Assembly (NCBI RefSeq): GCF_034044635.1
Contig: NZ_JAXCLX010000003.1
Coordinates: 541,789 to 605,788 of the forward strand
Source: Dongia rigui
Lineage (GTDB): Bacteria > Pseudomonadota > Alphaproteobacteria > Dongiales > Dongiaceae
DNA length: 64,000 nt
Direction: 5' to 3'
Below, piece by piece: positions 25,688-33,806 of this stretch. The notes under the pieces were generated by a model. It made no database searches, was not told where the DNA came from, and was given only the letters and a program-made list of their open reading frames with translations. Both the position numbers and the translations under genes were made by a program. Each line of letters begins with the position of its first letter. Within the stretch, counting starts at the first letter, position 1.

Positions 25688-26001
25688 GGCAGGGAAAAGG
25701 TCCGGGCGAGAACGGGTGAAGGGAAAGTCGGGTCCCAGCTTAACCGGGCCCGGTCCCGCCTTGCCACCCGAAAACGATGCAGTGCAGCAAACCCTCGCGC
25801 TTCAGCGGGTTCTCACATTATTTGCCCAAAAAAGATCGCCCAACCGCAAAGAGGAAGCGGTTGGGCGCGTGGGCCGATCTCGGCGGGGGTTCCCTTTCGG
25901 GGGGTAGGTCCGGCTGGGGTCACCAAGATCGGCCGACCAGTCAAGCAACGTTCAACCAGTTGGGGCCGGCAAAGCGAGAAACTGAAAGATGGGAGGGTTG
26001 A
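25688..26001. other. Intergenic spacer with one terminator
   Basis: This 314-base gap lies between the HisD-like gene and the small RSR-repeat gene, both on the minus strand. It contains a clear minus-strand terminator at 25828-25867. A nine-base inverted pair, GCCGATCT-type at 25873-25882 and its complement near 25927-25936, lies to the right. The promoter of the HisD-like operon should be in 25688-25827, but I could not identify convincing hexamers. No gene seen. Confidence 0.5.
25828..25867 (-). terminator. Rho-independent terminator
   Basis: CGCCCAACCGC (25837-25847) and GCGGTTGGGCG (25857-25867) form a perfect 11-bp stem with a nine-base loop. On the minus strand the stem is followed by ATCTTTTTTGGG, giving a six-T run. 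It would end transcription of the small gene at 26002-26190 before it reaches the HisD-like gene. Confidence 0.88.
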
Positions 26002-26190
26002 TCAGGCCAGGAACGACAGACGCGAGCGGGCGAGGGAGATGCGCGAGCGATACGTCAACCGTGAGCGAAGGACCTCGCGAGACCGCTCAAGCAAGCGCGA
26101 GCGTGTTGTCACGGGGCCGAGCCAGCCCGGCGTCAGGCCCAGGGCGATGACCCAGGTAACCAATGCCAACCCGACAATCGTCTCGATCAT
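26002..26190 (-). CDS. Small membrane protein with hexapeptide RSR repeats
   Basis: A 62-residue protein starting with ATG behind a strong GGAGGAG ribosome-binding site. Residues 5-19 form a hydrophobic span (IVGLALVTWVIALGL). From residue 30 the tail is a tandem array with RSR at 30, 36, 42, 48 and 55, each followed by three or four mainly hydrophobic residues (RSRLLE, RSREVL, RSRLTY). The tail is strongly basic and could form an amphipathic helix lying on the membrane or binding nucleic acid or phospholipid; that is inference. It is transcribed alone and ends at a good terminator. No family recognised. Confidence 0.6.
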   Translation of the reverse strand: MIETIVGLALVTWVIALGLTPGWLGPVTTRSRLLERSREVLRSRLTYRSRISLARSRLSFLA

Positions 26191-26377
26191 GGCTTTCTCC
26201 TCCAAGCATTCGGGCCGCGCCAATCCGGCCGACCCAAATGGATCCGACATCTTTGGAAATCTTGTGAGACCAAGCTACGAGACCGAGGGCGGCCTCGCTG
26301 CCGACAAGCCGGTGACCGACGTGACAAGGCTGTGATCCTGGATTTGCATTTTAGGACAAAACTTTAGCGTCCAGCGG

Positions 26378-26408
26378 GCGTGACCGCACACGATCTGTGC
26401 GGTCACGC
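26378..26408 (-). terminator. Hairpin after glycine-zipper lipoprotein gene
   Basis: GCGTGACCGCACA and TGTGCGGTCACGC form a perfect 13-bp stem with a five-base loop, starting 22 bases after the lipoprotein stop codon on the minus strand. There is no T-run on the minus-strand exit side, so it may act as a stabilising 3' hairpin or a weak terminator. Confidence 0.65.
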
Positions 26409-26430
26409 CAAAAGTGTTTAACGGGCGCCT

Positions 26431-26691
26431 TTACTGGGAGAGCAAATATCCAGTGCCGGCGCCAGCGGCGCCGCCAATGAGCGCCCCCATACCGGCCGAT
26501 CCGCCAGAAAGTGCGCCGATGGCCGCACCACCCGCGGCACCGATGGCGCCGCCGGACAGGGTGCGCTGCTGGGTTGACGACATGTTCGAACAGGCGCCGA
26601 GGCTGACGGCCAGCAGACCAGCCGCGGCGAGCATCTTGGCGGGGCGGGTCAATGAGTGGGTGGCAGGCTGTTGGATCGGTGACCCTGACAT
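26431..26691 (-). CDS. Glycine-zipper outer-membrane lipoprotein
   Basis: An 86-residue lipoprotein precursor. The ATG (MSGSPIQQ) follows AGGAGAG, preferred over a start ten codons upstream. A lipobox LGAC is at about residues 30-33, after the hydrophobic MLAAAGLLAVS. The remainder is a glycine-zipper array (GGAIGAAGGAAIGALSGGSAG and a second GALIGGAAGAG unit), typical of small envelope lipoproteins related to the SlyB/Rick_17kDa group. It probably inserts into or stabilises the outer membrane. It is a single gene with its own 3' hairpin. Confidence 0.85.
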   Translation of the reverse strand: MSGSPIQQPATHSLTRPAKMLAAAGLLAVSLGACSNMSSTQQRTLSGGAIGAAGGAAIGALSGGSAGMGALIGGAAGAGTGYLLSQ

Positions 26692-26929
26692 GGCTCTCTC
26701 CTGTCTCGTTCTAGCCGCCAAATGAACGGCGGCCGGTGCGATCAGTGCCAGGAACGCGGCGTCACATCGCTGTGAGGCGATAAATACTGAATTATTTCAA
26801 TATATTAGAAGCCATCTTGCCGCTCGGTTAAAATCGGGATAGGTCACGGCTGAAATGGGTGGGCTCCATGAGAGCCTGACGCCGCCGGTTGATGTAGGGC
26901 GCGCCCGCAATTTTTGGATTTTCAAGATC

Positions 26930-28258
26930 ATGAGCAAAAGCCAGCCGCGCGTCGGCATCGTCAGCCTGGGCTGCCCCAAGGCGCTCGTCGATTCGGAACG
27001 GATCCTCACCCAGCTGCGCGCTGAGGGGTATGAAATTTCCGATACCTATAGCGGGGCCGACGTCGTCATCGTCAACACCTGCGGCTTCCTCGATTCCGCC
27101 CGCACCGAAAGCTTGGAGGCGATCGGCGAGGCGCTTAACGAGAACGGCAAGGTCATCGTCACCGGCTGCCTGGGTGCGACACCCGAACTCATCCGCGGCG
27201 ATTATCCGAACGTCCTCGCCATCACCGGTCCGCAGCAATATGAGACCGTCGTGAATGCGGTTCACGGCGTCGTGCCGCCCAAGCATGACCCCTTCATGGA
27301 TCTGGTGCCGCCGGCCGGTCTCAAACTGACGCCGCGCCATTATGCCTATTTGAAGATTTCGGAAGGCTGCAACAACCGCTGCACCTTCTGCATCATTCCG
27401 TCCCTGCGCGGCGATCTTGCCTCGCGCCCGGCGCGCGAAGTGCTGATCGAAGCCGAGAATCTGGTGAAATCCGGCGTCAAGGAATTGCTGGTCATCAGCC
27501 AGGATACCTCGGCCTATGGAATCGATATCAAATACGCCGAGAGCAAATATCAAGGCCGCATGGTCAAGGCGAAGTTCCTGGATCTGGCGCGCGAATTGGG
27601 CCAGCTCGGCGCCTGGACGCGCCTCCATTACGTCTATCCCTATCCGCATGTCGACGATGTCATTCCGTTGATGGCGGAAGGCCTGGTGCTCCCTTATCTC
27701 GATATTCCGTTCCAGCATGCGAGCCCGAAGGTCTTGAAGGCGATGAAGCGGCCCGGCAACCAGGAGAAGGTGCTGGAGCGCATCAAGAAGTGGCGCGAGA
27801 TCTGCCCCGACCTCACCATCCGCTCGACCTTCATCGTCGGTTTCCCCGGCGAGACCGAGGATGATTTCAACTACATGCTCGACTGGCTGGAAGAAGCGCA
27901 GCTCGACCGCGTCGGTTGCTTCAAATACGAACCCGTGGACGGCGCCAAGGCCAATGATCTCGGCCTTGAGCAGGTGGATGAGGACGAGAAGCATGACCGC
28001 TGGGACCGTTTCATGGAAACCCAACGCCAGATCAGCGAAGAGCGCATGCAGAAGAAAGTCGGCAAGACGCTCGACGTGCTGATCGACGAGGCCGACAAGG
28101 TGCAGGCGATTGGCCGCTCGTCGGCGGATGCGCCGGAAATCGACGGCCAGGTCTTTGTCGGCAATCTCGGCAAGAAGCGCCTCAAGGCCGGCGACATGGT
28201 GAAGGTGAAGATCGAGCGCGCCGAGGATTACGATCTCTGGGGCGACCTCGTCAGCTAA
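26930..28258 (+). CDS. rimO: Ribosomal protein S12 methylthiotransferase
   Basis: A 442-residue radical-SAM enzyme adding a methylthio group to an aspartate of ribosomal protein S12. The N-terminal UPF0004 domain has cysteines in [22 protein letters not shown] and VTGCLGA for the second iron-sulfur cluster. The radical-SAM CNNRCTFC motif is near residue 149, and a C-terminal TRAM domain covers about 375-442. [12 protein letters not shown] distinguishes RimO from the tRNA enzyme MiaB. The ATG at 26930 (MSKSQPRVG) was chosen because the upstream extension has no conserved character. No strong ribosome-binding site is visible. Confidence 0.95.
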   Translation: MSKSQPRVGIVSLGCPKALVDSERILTQLRAEGYEISDTYSGADVVIVNTCGFLDSARTESLEAIGEALNENGKVIVTGCLGATPELIRGDYPNVLAITGPQQYETVVNAVHGVVPPKHDPFMDLVPPAGLKLTPRHYAYLKISEGCNNRCTFCIIPSLRGDLASRPAREVLIEAENLVKSGVKELLVISQDTSAYGIDIKYAESKYQGRMVKAKFLDLARELGQLGAWTRLHYVYPYPHVDDVIPLMAEGLVLPYLDIPFQHASPKVLKAMKRPGNQEKVLERIKKWREICPDLTIRSTFIVGFPGETEDDFNYMLDWLEEAQLDRVGCFKYEPVDGAKANDLGLEQVDEDEKHDRWDRFMETQRQISEERMQKKVGKTLDVLIDEADKVQAIGRSSADAPEIDGQVFVGNLGKKRLKAGDMVKVKIERAEDYDLWGDLVS

Positions 28259-28273
28259 GGAACCTAATCCAGC

Positions 28274-28393
28274 GTCATCCCCGGGCCCTGTCGGCGCATG
28301 CCGACATGCCTCGGCCGGGACCCGGGGATCCACTGATTGCCTGGAGGAAGTGGATGCCCGGCCAATGGGATCAACGCTGGGCCCGGGCATGAC
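28274..28393. repeat. Dispersed palindromic repeat, family A, copy 2 (expanded)
   Basis: A 120-base version of the family A repeat, starting GTCATCCCCGGGCC and ending GGCCCGGGCATGAC. Compared with copies 1 and 3 each arm is lengthened by an extra internal segment: TCGGCGCATGCCGA, itself palindromic, on the left, and CCAATGGGATCAACGC on the right. It lies between rimO and the ureohydrolase gene. The right arm matches the half-copy at 29495-29549 in inverted orientation. Confidence 0.88.
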
Positions 28394-28465
28394 GAGCATA
28401 AACTGCCGACGATTGTTGTCAGCCACCTGCGCGGCGGCTAGGTTTGCCCCGTCGTAAAGCGGGGG

Positions 28466-29476
28466 ATGAAAATGGACGAGGCTGAGTTCCAGCGCAAAAA
28501 GGCGGAGATGGAGCCCTGGTATTGGTGGGGCATCCAGACCTTCTTTAAATGCAAGTTCGACGAGAACCCGGCCAATTGCGACATTGCGTTGGTGGGCGTG
28601 CCGCATTCCTCCGGCAACGGCTCGACCGAGCGCGACCAGCACCTGGCACCACGCGCTGTGCGCAATGTTTCCGGCTGGTATCGCCGTGGCCATCAGCATT
28701 ACGGCATCGTTCCCTGGGAATCGGCGCGCATCAACGACATCGGCGATGTGCCGCTGCCCCATGCCATGGTCAACGACATCTGCGTCAAGGATATCGAGGC
28801 TTTCTATAAGCGCGTCGATGCGGCCGGCGCCCGGCCCGTCTCGATCGGCGGCGATCATTCGATCACTGGGCCGATCCTCAAAGCGCTGGCCGGCAAGGAC
28901 GCCAAGACGACCAAGGGCCGCAAATGCGCCCTCCTTCATTTCGATGCCCATCGCGACGATTACGAACACATCCCGCATTGGCTGGGCGCCGAGCGATCAG
29001 CGGCACATTGGGCCGCCTATACCGTGACCGAGCAGCATGTCGACCCGGAACGCAGTGTGCAGATCGGCATGCGCGGCAACCCCATTCGCCCGCGCAAGGA
29101 CCTCAATTTCAGCAAGCTCGGCTATCGCCTGATCCCGGCCGATGAATTCTTCGAGATCGGCATCGAGAAGACCATCGAGATCATCCGCGAGCGTGTCGGT
29201 GACATGCCGCTCTACATCACCTTCGATCTCGACTGCCTGGACCCGGCCGATGCGCCGGCCGTCTCCAATCTGGAACCGCTGCATGAGGGCCTCCGCGCCT
29301 CGCAAATCGTCAAGATCTTCCACGGCCTGCGCGGGCTCGACATCATCGGCGGCGACATCGTCTGCATGATCCCCACCAAGGACAACCCCAACAACATCAC
29401 CGCCATGAACGCGATGGCGATCATGTTCGAAATGGCGGCGCTGATTGCCGACAACATCGACAAGGGGCGGCGGTAG
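28466..29476 (+). CDS. Ureohydrolase (agmatinase/guanidino-acid hydrolase family)
   Basis: A 336-residue manganese hydrolase of the arginase/agmatinase family releasing urea from a guanidino compound. The metal-binding motifs are present: GGDHS near residue 129, DAHRDD near 153 and DLDCLDPADAP near 254. The length, with an N-terminal extension (EPWYWWGIQTFFKC), fits the agmatinase-like branch that includes guanidinobutyrase and guanidinopropionase, so the exact substrate is open. The start may be this ATG or the next one two codons later, which is better spaced from GGGGG. A downstream ABC importer is a candidate supplier of substrate, but two genes lie between. Confidence 0.85.
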   Translation: MKMDEAEFQRKKAEMEPWYWWGIQTFFKCKFDENPANCDIALVGVPHSSGNGSTERDQHLAPRAVRNVSGWYRRGHQHYGIVPWESARINDIGDVPLPHAMVNDICVKDIEAFYKRVDAAGARPVSIGGDHSITGPILKALAGKDAKTTKGRKCALLHFDAHRDDYEHIPHWLGAERSAAHWAAYTVTEQHVDPERSVQIGMRGNPIRPRKDLNFSKLGYRLIPADEFFEIGIEKTIEIIRERVGDMPLYITFDLDCLDPADAPAVSNLEPLHEGLRASQIVKIFHGLRGLDIIGGDIVCMIPTKDNPNNITAMNAMAIMFEMAALIADNIDKGRR

Positions 29477-29494
29477 TTCCCTCCTCAACGAATA

Positions 29495-29549
29495 GTCAGG
29501 CCCGGGCCAAGCGTTGGTCCGATTGGCCGGGCATCCACTCCCTCAAGGC
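29495..29549. repeat. Half-copy remnant of repeat family A
   Basis: These 55 bases align along their whole length, with a handful of mismatches, to the reverse complement of the right arm of copy 2. Shared blocks are GCCCGGGCC, AGCGTTG and TTGGCCGGGCATCCACT. The partner arm is missing. With copy 2 it brackets the ureohydrolase gene in opposite orientation. Confidence 0.75.
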
Positions 29550-29590
29550 GGTCCTTGCGGGATGGGCTGCACCTCGCAAGAATGCACGCC

Positions 29591-30241
29591 ATGCTACGGA
29601 AAGTGTTCTGGGAAGACCCTTATCTCGCGCATCTCGATACCGAGGTGGCGTCGGTGGATGGCGATGCGGTGACGCTGGCCGCCACCATCATCTATGCCGT
29701 CTCCGGCGGGCAGGAGAGCGATCAGGGCACGATCGCCGGTCACGAAGTCCGGGAGGCGAGGAAGGCCGGCCAGGACATCATCTATACCCTGCCGCCCGGG
29801 CACGGGTTGATGCCTGGGCAAAAGGTTGCAACCACCATCGATTGGGCGCGCCGCTATCGGCTGATGCGCCTCCATTTCGCAGCCGAGATCGTGCTGGAGC
29901 TCGTCTACCGCGACCTCGGCCCGATTGAGAAAATCGGCGCCCATATTGCGGCCGACAAGGCACGCATCGATTTCGCGCGGGAGCAGCCCGTGACCCAGGA
30001 GCTTCTCCGCCTCACGGCGCGGGCCAACGCCGTCATTGCCGCCGATCTGCAGATTACCAGCGCCTTCAGTGACGAAGCCGCGGGGCGCCGCTTTTGGCAG
30101 GTGCCGGGCTTCGACCCGGTGCCCTGCGGTGGTACACATCTGAAACGCACCAGCGAAGTGGGGCCTATTGCCCTCAAGCGCCGGAATATCGGCAAGGGCA
30201 AAGAGCGGATCGAAATAGTGTTCGCTGCGGATGCATGCTAG
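29591..30241 (+). CDS. AlaX-like alanyl-tRNA editing domain protein
   Basis: A 216-residue stand-alone relative of the alanyl-tRNA synthetase editing domain, which removes serine or glycine mis-attached to tRNA-Ala. The glycine-rich entry loop VSGGQESDQG is near residue 38 and the CGGTH motif at 179-183. The usual HxxxH zinc pair appears as His95-Phe-Ala-Ala-Glu99, so the second His is replaced by Glu. Starts at 29582 (ATG) and 29555 (TTG) are also possible; the chosen ATG begins MLRKVFWEDPY, typical of the family. No strong ribosome-binding site is seen. It follows the half-repeat closely. Confidence 0.82.
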   Translation: MLRKVFWEDPYLAHLDTEVASVDGDAVTLAATIIYAVSGGQESDQGTIAGHEVREARKAGQDIIYTLPPGHGLMPGQKVATTIDWARRYRLMRLHFAAEIVLELVYRDLGPIEKIGAHIAADKARIDFAREQPVTQELLRLTARANAVIAADLQITSAFSDEAAGRRFWQVPGFDPVPCGGTHLKRTSEVGPIALKRRNIGKGKERIEIVFAADAC

Positions 30242-30279
30242 GGTTGTATCGAACATCATTCCTCAACGCGATCGGAACC

Positions 30280-30915
30280 ATGCTGACCCCATTTTCCCTG
30301 CGCGCGATGTGCATCATTGCTTTGTCCGTCGTGACCGGCTGCCAATCGGCGTCACAGTGGACGCCACCCGCTAGCCCCACTTTCCAGAGCTACGAACTCA
30401 CCGACGACCCGGCCTATACCGAGGCGGCGCGGGAACATTGGTCTCTTGTCGTCGCGCGCTGTAGCAATGGGGGTAGCGATGCGCGCGCGGCATGCAGCCT
30501 TGATGTGGTTAGCCGCTCGCTACCGGATGGCGCCACGGTCACAGATTATTGCCGCTGGAATGGCGGGTACATCATCGAAAGTGACTGTATCATCAAGATG
30601 GCCCTGACACTGGATCTTCGACGCCTCGCGCGGGATCCGGACCCGACATCAATCCTTACCGGCATGCCTCGGGATTCTTATCCATTCGGCCCAGGCCGGG
30701 CCGCCGATGGCTTTGCCGCGACCGTCTGGCAGGAATGCGGGAACGACGCCCGGGAGTGCCACATCACCGAGGCCGCCGCCCGGCTTGGCCTCTCTGCCGG
30801 TGTAAAAGCGGTTTGCCAGCGCCTGGAGCGCGAACGCGCGACGCTGCGCTGCCTCATCAGCCATCGGCTCGCGGACGTGATGAAAGACGCAACCCGTCGT
30901 CTGCTGCCGTCCTGA
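30280..30915 (+). CDS. Cysteine-containing lipoprotein of unknown function
   Basis: A 211-residue predicted lipoprotein. The chosen ATG gives a signal peptide (MLTPFSLRAMCIIALSVVTG) ending at lipobox Cys21. An alternative ATG at 30235, overlapping the AlaX-like stop, would lengthen the leader by 15 residues. The mature part contains about eight further cysteines spread in pairs (ARCSNGG, AACSLD, DYCRWN, SDCIIK, QECGND, RECHIT, AVCQRL, RCLIS), suggesting several disulphides in the periplasm. I do not recognise a family. It is followed by 205 bases without a gene, then the peptide-type ABC operon. Confidence 0.7.
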   Translation: MLTPFSLRAMCIIALSVVTGCQSASQWTPPASPTFQSYELTDDPAYTEAAREHWSLVVARCSNGGSDARAACSLDVVSRSLPDGATVTDYCRWNGGYIIESDCIIKMALTLDLRRLARDPDPTSILTGMPRDSYPFGPGRAADGFAATVWQECGNDARECHITEAAARLGLSAGVKAVCQRLERERATLRCLISHRLADVMKDATRRLLPS

Positions 30916-31120
30916 TCAACGAAGCTTTGGCGCGATATTTCCGCGCCTGACGATTCGGCCGCAGGCCTTGGATCGCCCATCCCCTTGGGCTTCCGGTCAA
31001 ATTTTCATTGCAGAATTGTCATCGAAGTATAGCCTAGCGGGCGGCACGGGCGCTGGGGTATGCGCCCGATCGCGCTTGTGGGATGCAAGAAACAAGTCAG
31101 ATCACAACCTGGAGGCTTCT

Positions 31121-32680
31121 ATGAATATGTTGCTGAAGGCCGGCGTCGCCGGTCTGGCCCTGGTCGTGGCAAGCGGCTTTGCCGCCGAGGCCAAGACCCC
31201 CAAGGACACGCTGGTCATGGCCTGGGTGTTCGACGATATCATTTCGCTCGACCCGGCCGAGATCTACGAATTTTCCAGCTCGGAATACATGGCCAATGCC
31301 TATGACCGCCTCGTGGTCCAGGATCTGGACAAGCCGGGCGAAGTGAAGCTGCAAGCCGCCGAGAGCTATTCCGTCTCGGACGACGGCAAGGTCTTCACCT
31401 TCAAGATCCGTCCGGGCATCAAATTCGCTTCCGGTAACGAGCTGACCGCAGAAGACGTCGAGTTCTCCATCGAACGCTACGTGCTGCTCGCCAAGAATCC
31501 CTCCTTCATTCTCAATCAGTTTGGCTTGAAGCCCGAGAATGTGAAGGACATGGTGCGTGTGAAGGACGCTTCGACTGTCGAAGTCGAACTCGACGCCTCC
31601 TATGCCCCCTCGTTCTTCCTGAACTGCCTCTCCTTCACCTCGGCCGTGGTCGACAAGAAGGAAGCGATGTCGCATGAGAAGGACGGCGATCTCGGCTACG
31701 ATTGGATGCGCACCAACTATGCCGGTTCCGGCCCGTTCGTGCTGAAGGCCTGGAAGCCCAATGAATCGCTGGTCCTTGAAGCCAACGAGAACTATTGGGG
31801 CGGCGCGCCGAAGATCAAGCGCGTGCTCGCGAAGAACGTGACCGAAAGCGCCACCCAGCAGCTGCTGCTGCAGAAGGGTGACGTCGATATGGCGCGCAAC
31901 CTCACCGGCGACCAGCTGAAGGCGATTGCCGGAGACAAGAACGTGCATGTCGCAGCGGCACCCAAAGCGACCCTGTGGTATATGGGCCTCAACACCAAGA
32001 ACGAATATCTGGCCAAGCCCGAAGTGCGCCAGGCGATGAAGTACCTGGTCGACTATGACGGCCTTGCCAACACATCGTTCAAGGCCATCGGCATCAAGCA
32101 CCAGACCTTCCTGCCGGAAGGCCAGCTGGGTGCGGATAACGAGACGCCGTTCAAGCTCGACGTCGCCAAGGCCAAGGAATTGCTGGCCAAGGCCGGCCTG
32201 CCCAACGGCTTCAACGTCACCATGGACACGACCAACAAGACGGAGACCCGTCTCCTCTCGGCGTCGATCCAGAACACGATGTCCAAGGCCGGCATCAACA
32301 TCATCATCAAGTTGGCCGACAACAAGACGACGCTGACCAAGTATCGTGCCAGCCAGCACGATATCTATATCGGCCAGTGGGGTTCGGATTATCAGGACCC
32401 GCATTCCAACGCCGAAGGCTATCTGATGGCGCCGCTTGCCAAGCGCAATCAGTGGCAGCTGCCGGAAAACGAGGCCGCCGTTCTCGCCGCCCGCGACGAG
32501 AAGGACGGCACCAAGCGTGCCGCCATGTACATGACCCTGCAGAAGCAGGCGTTGGAGACCAGCCCCTATGTCATCATGTTCCAGCAGGTCGAAACCGCGG
32601 CCGTGCAGAACAATGTGAAGGGCTTCGTCCTCGGCCCCACCTTCGATCTCAACCTCTATGCGAATGTGACGAAGGAATAA
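31121..32680 (+). CDS. Peptide-type ABC transporter periplasmic binding protein (family 5)
   Basis: A 519-residue binding protein of the DppA/OppA family. The ATG (MNMLLKAGVAGLAL) follows GGAGG and gives a signal peptide ending near FAAEA. Conserved stretches include SLDPAEIYEFSSSEYMANAYDRL near residue 48, the family 5 region around YSVSDDGKVFTFKIRPGIKF and the WGSDYQDPHSN segment near 427. Ligands of this family range from peptides to opines, nickel and guanidino compounds. The ureohydrolase 1.6 kb upstream makes a guanidino ligand possible but unproven. A terminator-like hairpin follows the gene. Confidence 0.9.
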   Translation: MNMLLKAGVAGLALVVASGFAAEAKTPKDTLVMAWVFDDIISLDPAEIYEFSSSEYMANAYDRLVVQDLDKPGEVKLQAAESYSVSDDGKVFTFKIRPGIKFASGNELTAEDVEFSIERYVLLAKNPSFILNQFGLKPENVKDMVRVKDASTVEVELDASYAPSFFLNCLSFTSAVVDKKEAMSHEKDGDLGYDWMRTNYAGSGPFVLKAWKPNESLVLEANENYWGGAPKIKRVLAKNVTESATQQLLLQKGDVDMARNLTGDQLKAIAGDKNVHVAAAPKATLWYMGLNTKNEYLAKPEVRQAMKYLVDYDGLANTSFKAIGIKHQTFLPEGQLGADNETPFKLDVAKAKELLAKAGLPNGFNVTMDTTNKTETRLLSASIQNTMSKAGINIIIKLADNKTTLTKYRASQHDIYIGQWGSDYQDPHSNAEGYLMAPLAKRNQWQLPENEAAVLAARDEKDGTKRAAMYMTLQKQALETSPYVIMFQQVETAAVQNNVKGFVLGPTFDLNLYANVTKE

Positions 32681-32697
32681 CGATCTTCGTTCGACAG

Positions 32698-32728
32698 CCC
32701 TCTCCCCTGACCGGGAGAGGGCCTTTTT
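32698..32728 (+). terminator. Rho-independent terminator/attenuator
   Basis: CCCTCTCCC and GGGAGAGGG form a perfect nine-bp stem around CTGACC, followed by CCTTTTT. It sits 17 bases after the binding-protein stop and upstream of the permease gene. It probably causes partial termination so that the binding protein is made in excess over the membrane subunits. Confidence 0.88.
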
Positions 32729-32771
32729 CATTTTGGGTGGAGATGTTGTTGCCGATGCCCGGACCTAAGAC

Positions 32772-33794
32772 ATGCTGATCAAGTCACGTCGCTTGCGCGG
32801 ATTTCTGCGCACGCTCGCTTCCGTTCTCACCACCCTGTTCGGGCTGCTGCTGGTGACCTTCATCATCAGCCGGATGCTGCCCGCCGATCCCGTCCTTGCC
32901 ATCGTCGGCGACCACGCGACCGAGGACTATGTCGCCCGCGTACGCGAGGAACTCGGCCTCAACAAGCCGATCCTGGTCCAGTTCTGGATCTATTTCACCC
33001 ATGTCATCCAGGGCGATCTCGGCCAGTCGATCCGCACCAGCCAGCCCATCGCCCATGAATTGATGAACGTCTTCCCGGCGACGCTGGAACTGGCCACACT
33101 CGGCACCATCATCGGCATCATTCTCGGGATTCCCTTGGGCGTTCTTGCCGCTGTGCGCAAGGACACCATGGTCGATCACGTCGTCCGTTTCCTCGGCCTC
33201 GTCGGTTATTCGGTACCGATTTTCTGGCTGGGGTTGATGGGCCTCCTTGTCTTCTACGCCAAGCTCGACTGGCTGCCTGGGCCCGGGCGCCTCGATTTCG
33301 GCTATGAGGATATGATCACGCCGGTCACCGGACTGATGACCGTCGACACGCTGATCGCCGGCGACATGGACCTCTTCAAGAACGCGCTGGGACACCTCAT
33401 CCTGCCGGCAAGCCTGCTCGGCTATTTCAGCCTCGCTTATATCAGCCGCATGACCCGCTCCCTGATGCTGGGCCAGCTCTCTCAGGAATACATCCTGACG
33501 GCGCGGGTCAAAGGCGTTTCCGAAGCGCGCATCATCTGGAAACACGCCATGGGCAACATCCTGGTGCCGCTCATCACCGTCATCGCCCTATCATATGGCA
33601 ATCTGCTGGAAGGCTCCGTGCTGACCGAAACCGTTTTCGCCTGGCGCGGGCTTGGCCTCTACATCACCGATTCCATCTTCGGCCAGGACATGCCGGCCGT
33701 CATGGGCGGCACCATCGTGGTGGGTGCCATCTTCATCGTCATCAACATGCTGACCGACGTGGCCTACCGGCTGCTCGATCCGCGCGCAAAGTAA
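32772..33794 (+). CDS. Peptide-type ABC permease (DppB-like)
   Basis: A 340-residue polytopic permease, first of two membrane subunits. It has an N-terminal span (TLASVLTTLFGLLLVTFIIS), the family segment ARVREELGLNKPILVQFWIYF near residue 55, and the coupling loop EYILTARVKGVSEARIIWKHAMGN near 238. It is longer than typical DppB because of an insertion between conserved regions (LDFGYEDMITPVTGLMT to DMDLFKNALGHL). The weak ribosome-binding site and the preceding hairpin fit lower expression than the binding protein. It forms the channel with the next gene product. Confidence 0.92.
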   Translation: MLIKSRRLRGFLRTLASVLTTLFGLLLVTFIISRMLPADPVLAIVGDHATEDYVARVREELGLNKPILVQFWIYFTHVIQGDLGQSIRTSQPIAHELMNVFPATLELATLGTIIGIILGIPLGVLAAVRKDTMVDHVVRFLGLVGYSVPIFWLGLMGLLVFYAKLDWLPGPGRLDFGYEDMITPVTGLMTVDTLIAGDMDLFKNALGHLILPASLLGYFSLAYISRMTRSLMLGQLSQEYILTARVKGVSEARIIWKHAMGNILVPLITVIALSYGNLLEGSVLTETVFAWRGLGLYITDSIFGQDMPAVMGGTIVVGAIFIVINMLTDVAYRLLDPRAK

Positions 33795-33806
33795 GGGAGG
33801 GACAAA

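Noticed and set aside
24299-26335. A 678-codon plus-strand frame over the HisD-like gene and the following spacer
   Set aside because: It runs through a clear minus-strand terminator and two minus-strand genes, and its product is Arg/Gly-rich without domains.
26828-28978. A 716-codon open frame antisense to rimO and the ureohydrolase gene
   Set aside because: It spans two well-identified genes and their intergenic repeat, has no recognisable domain and has the composition expected from the complement of GC-rich codons.
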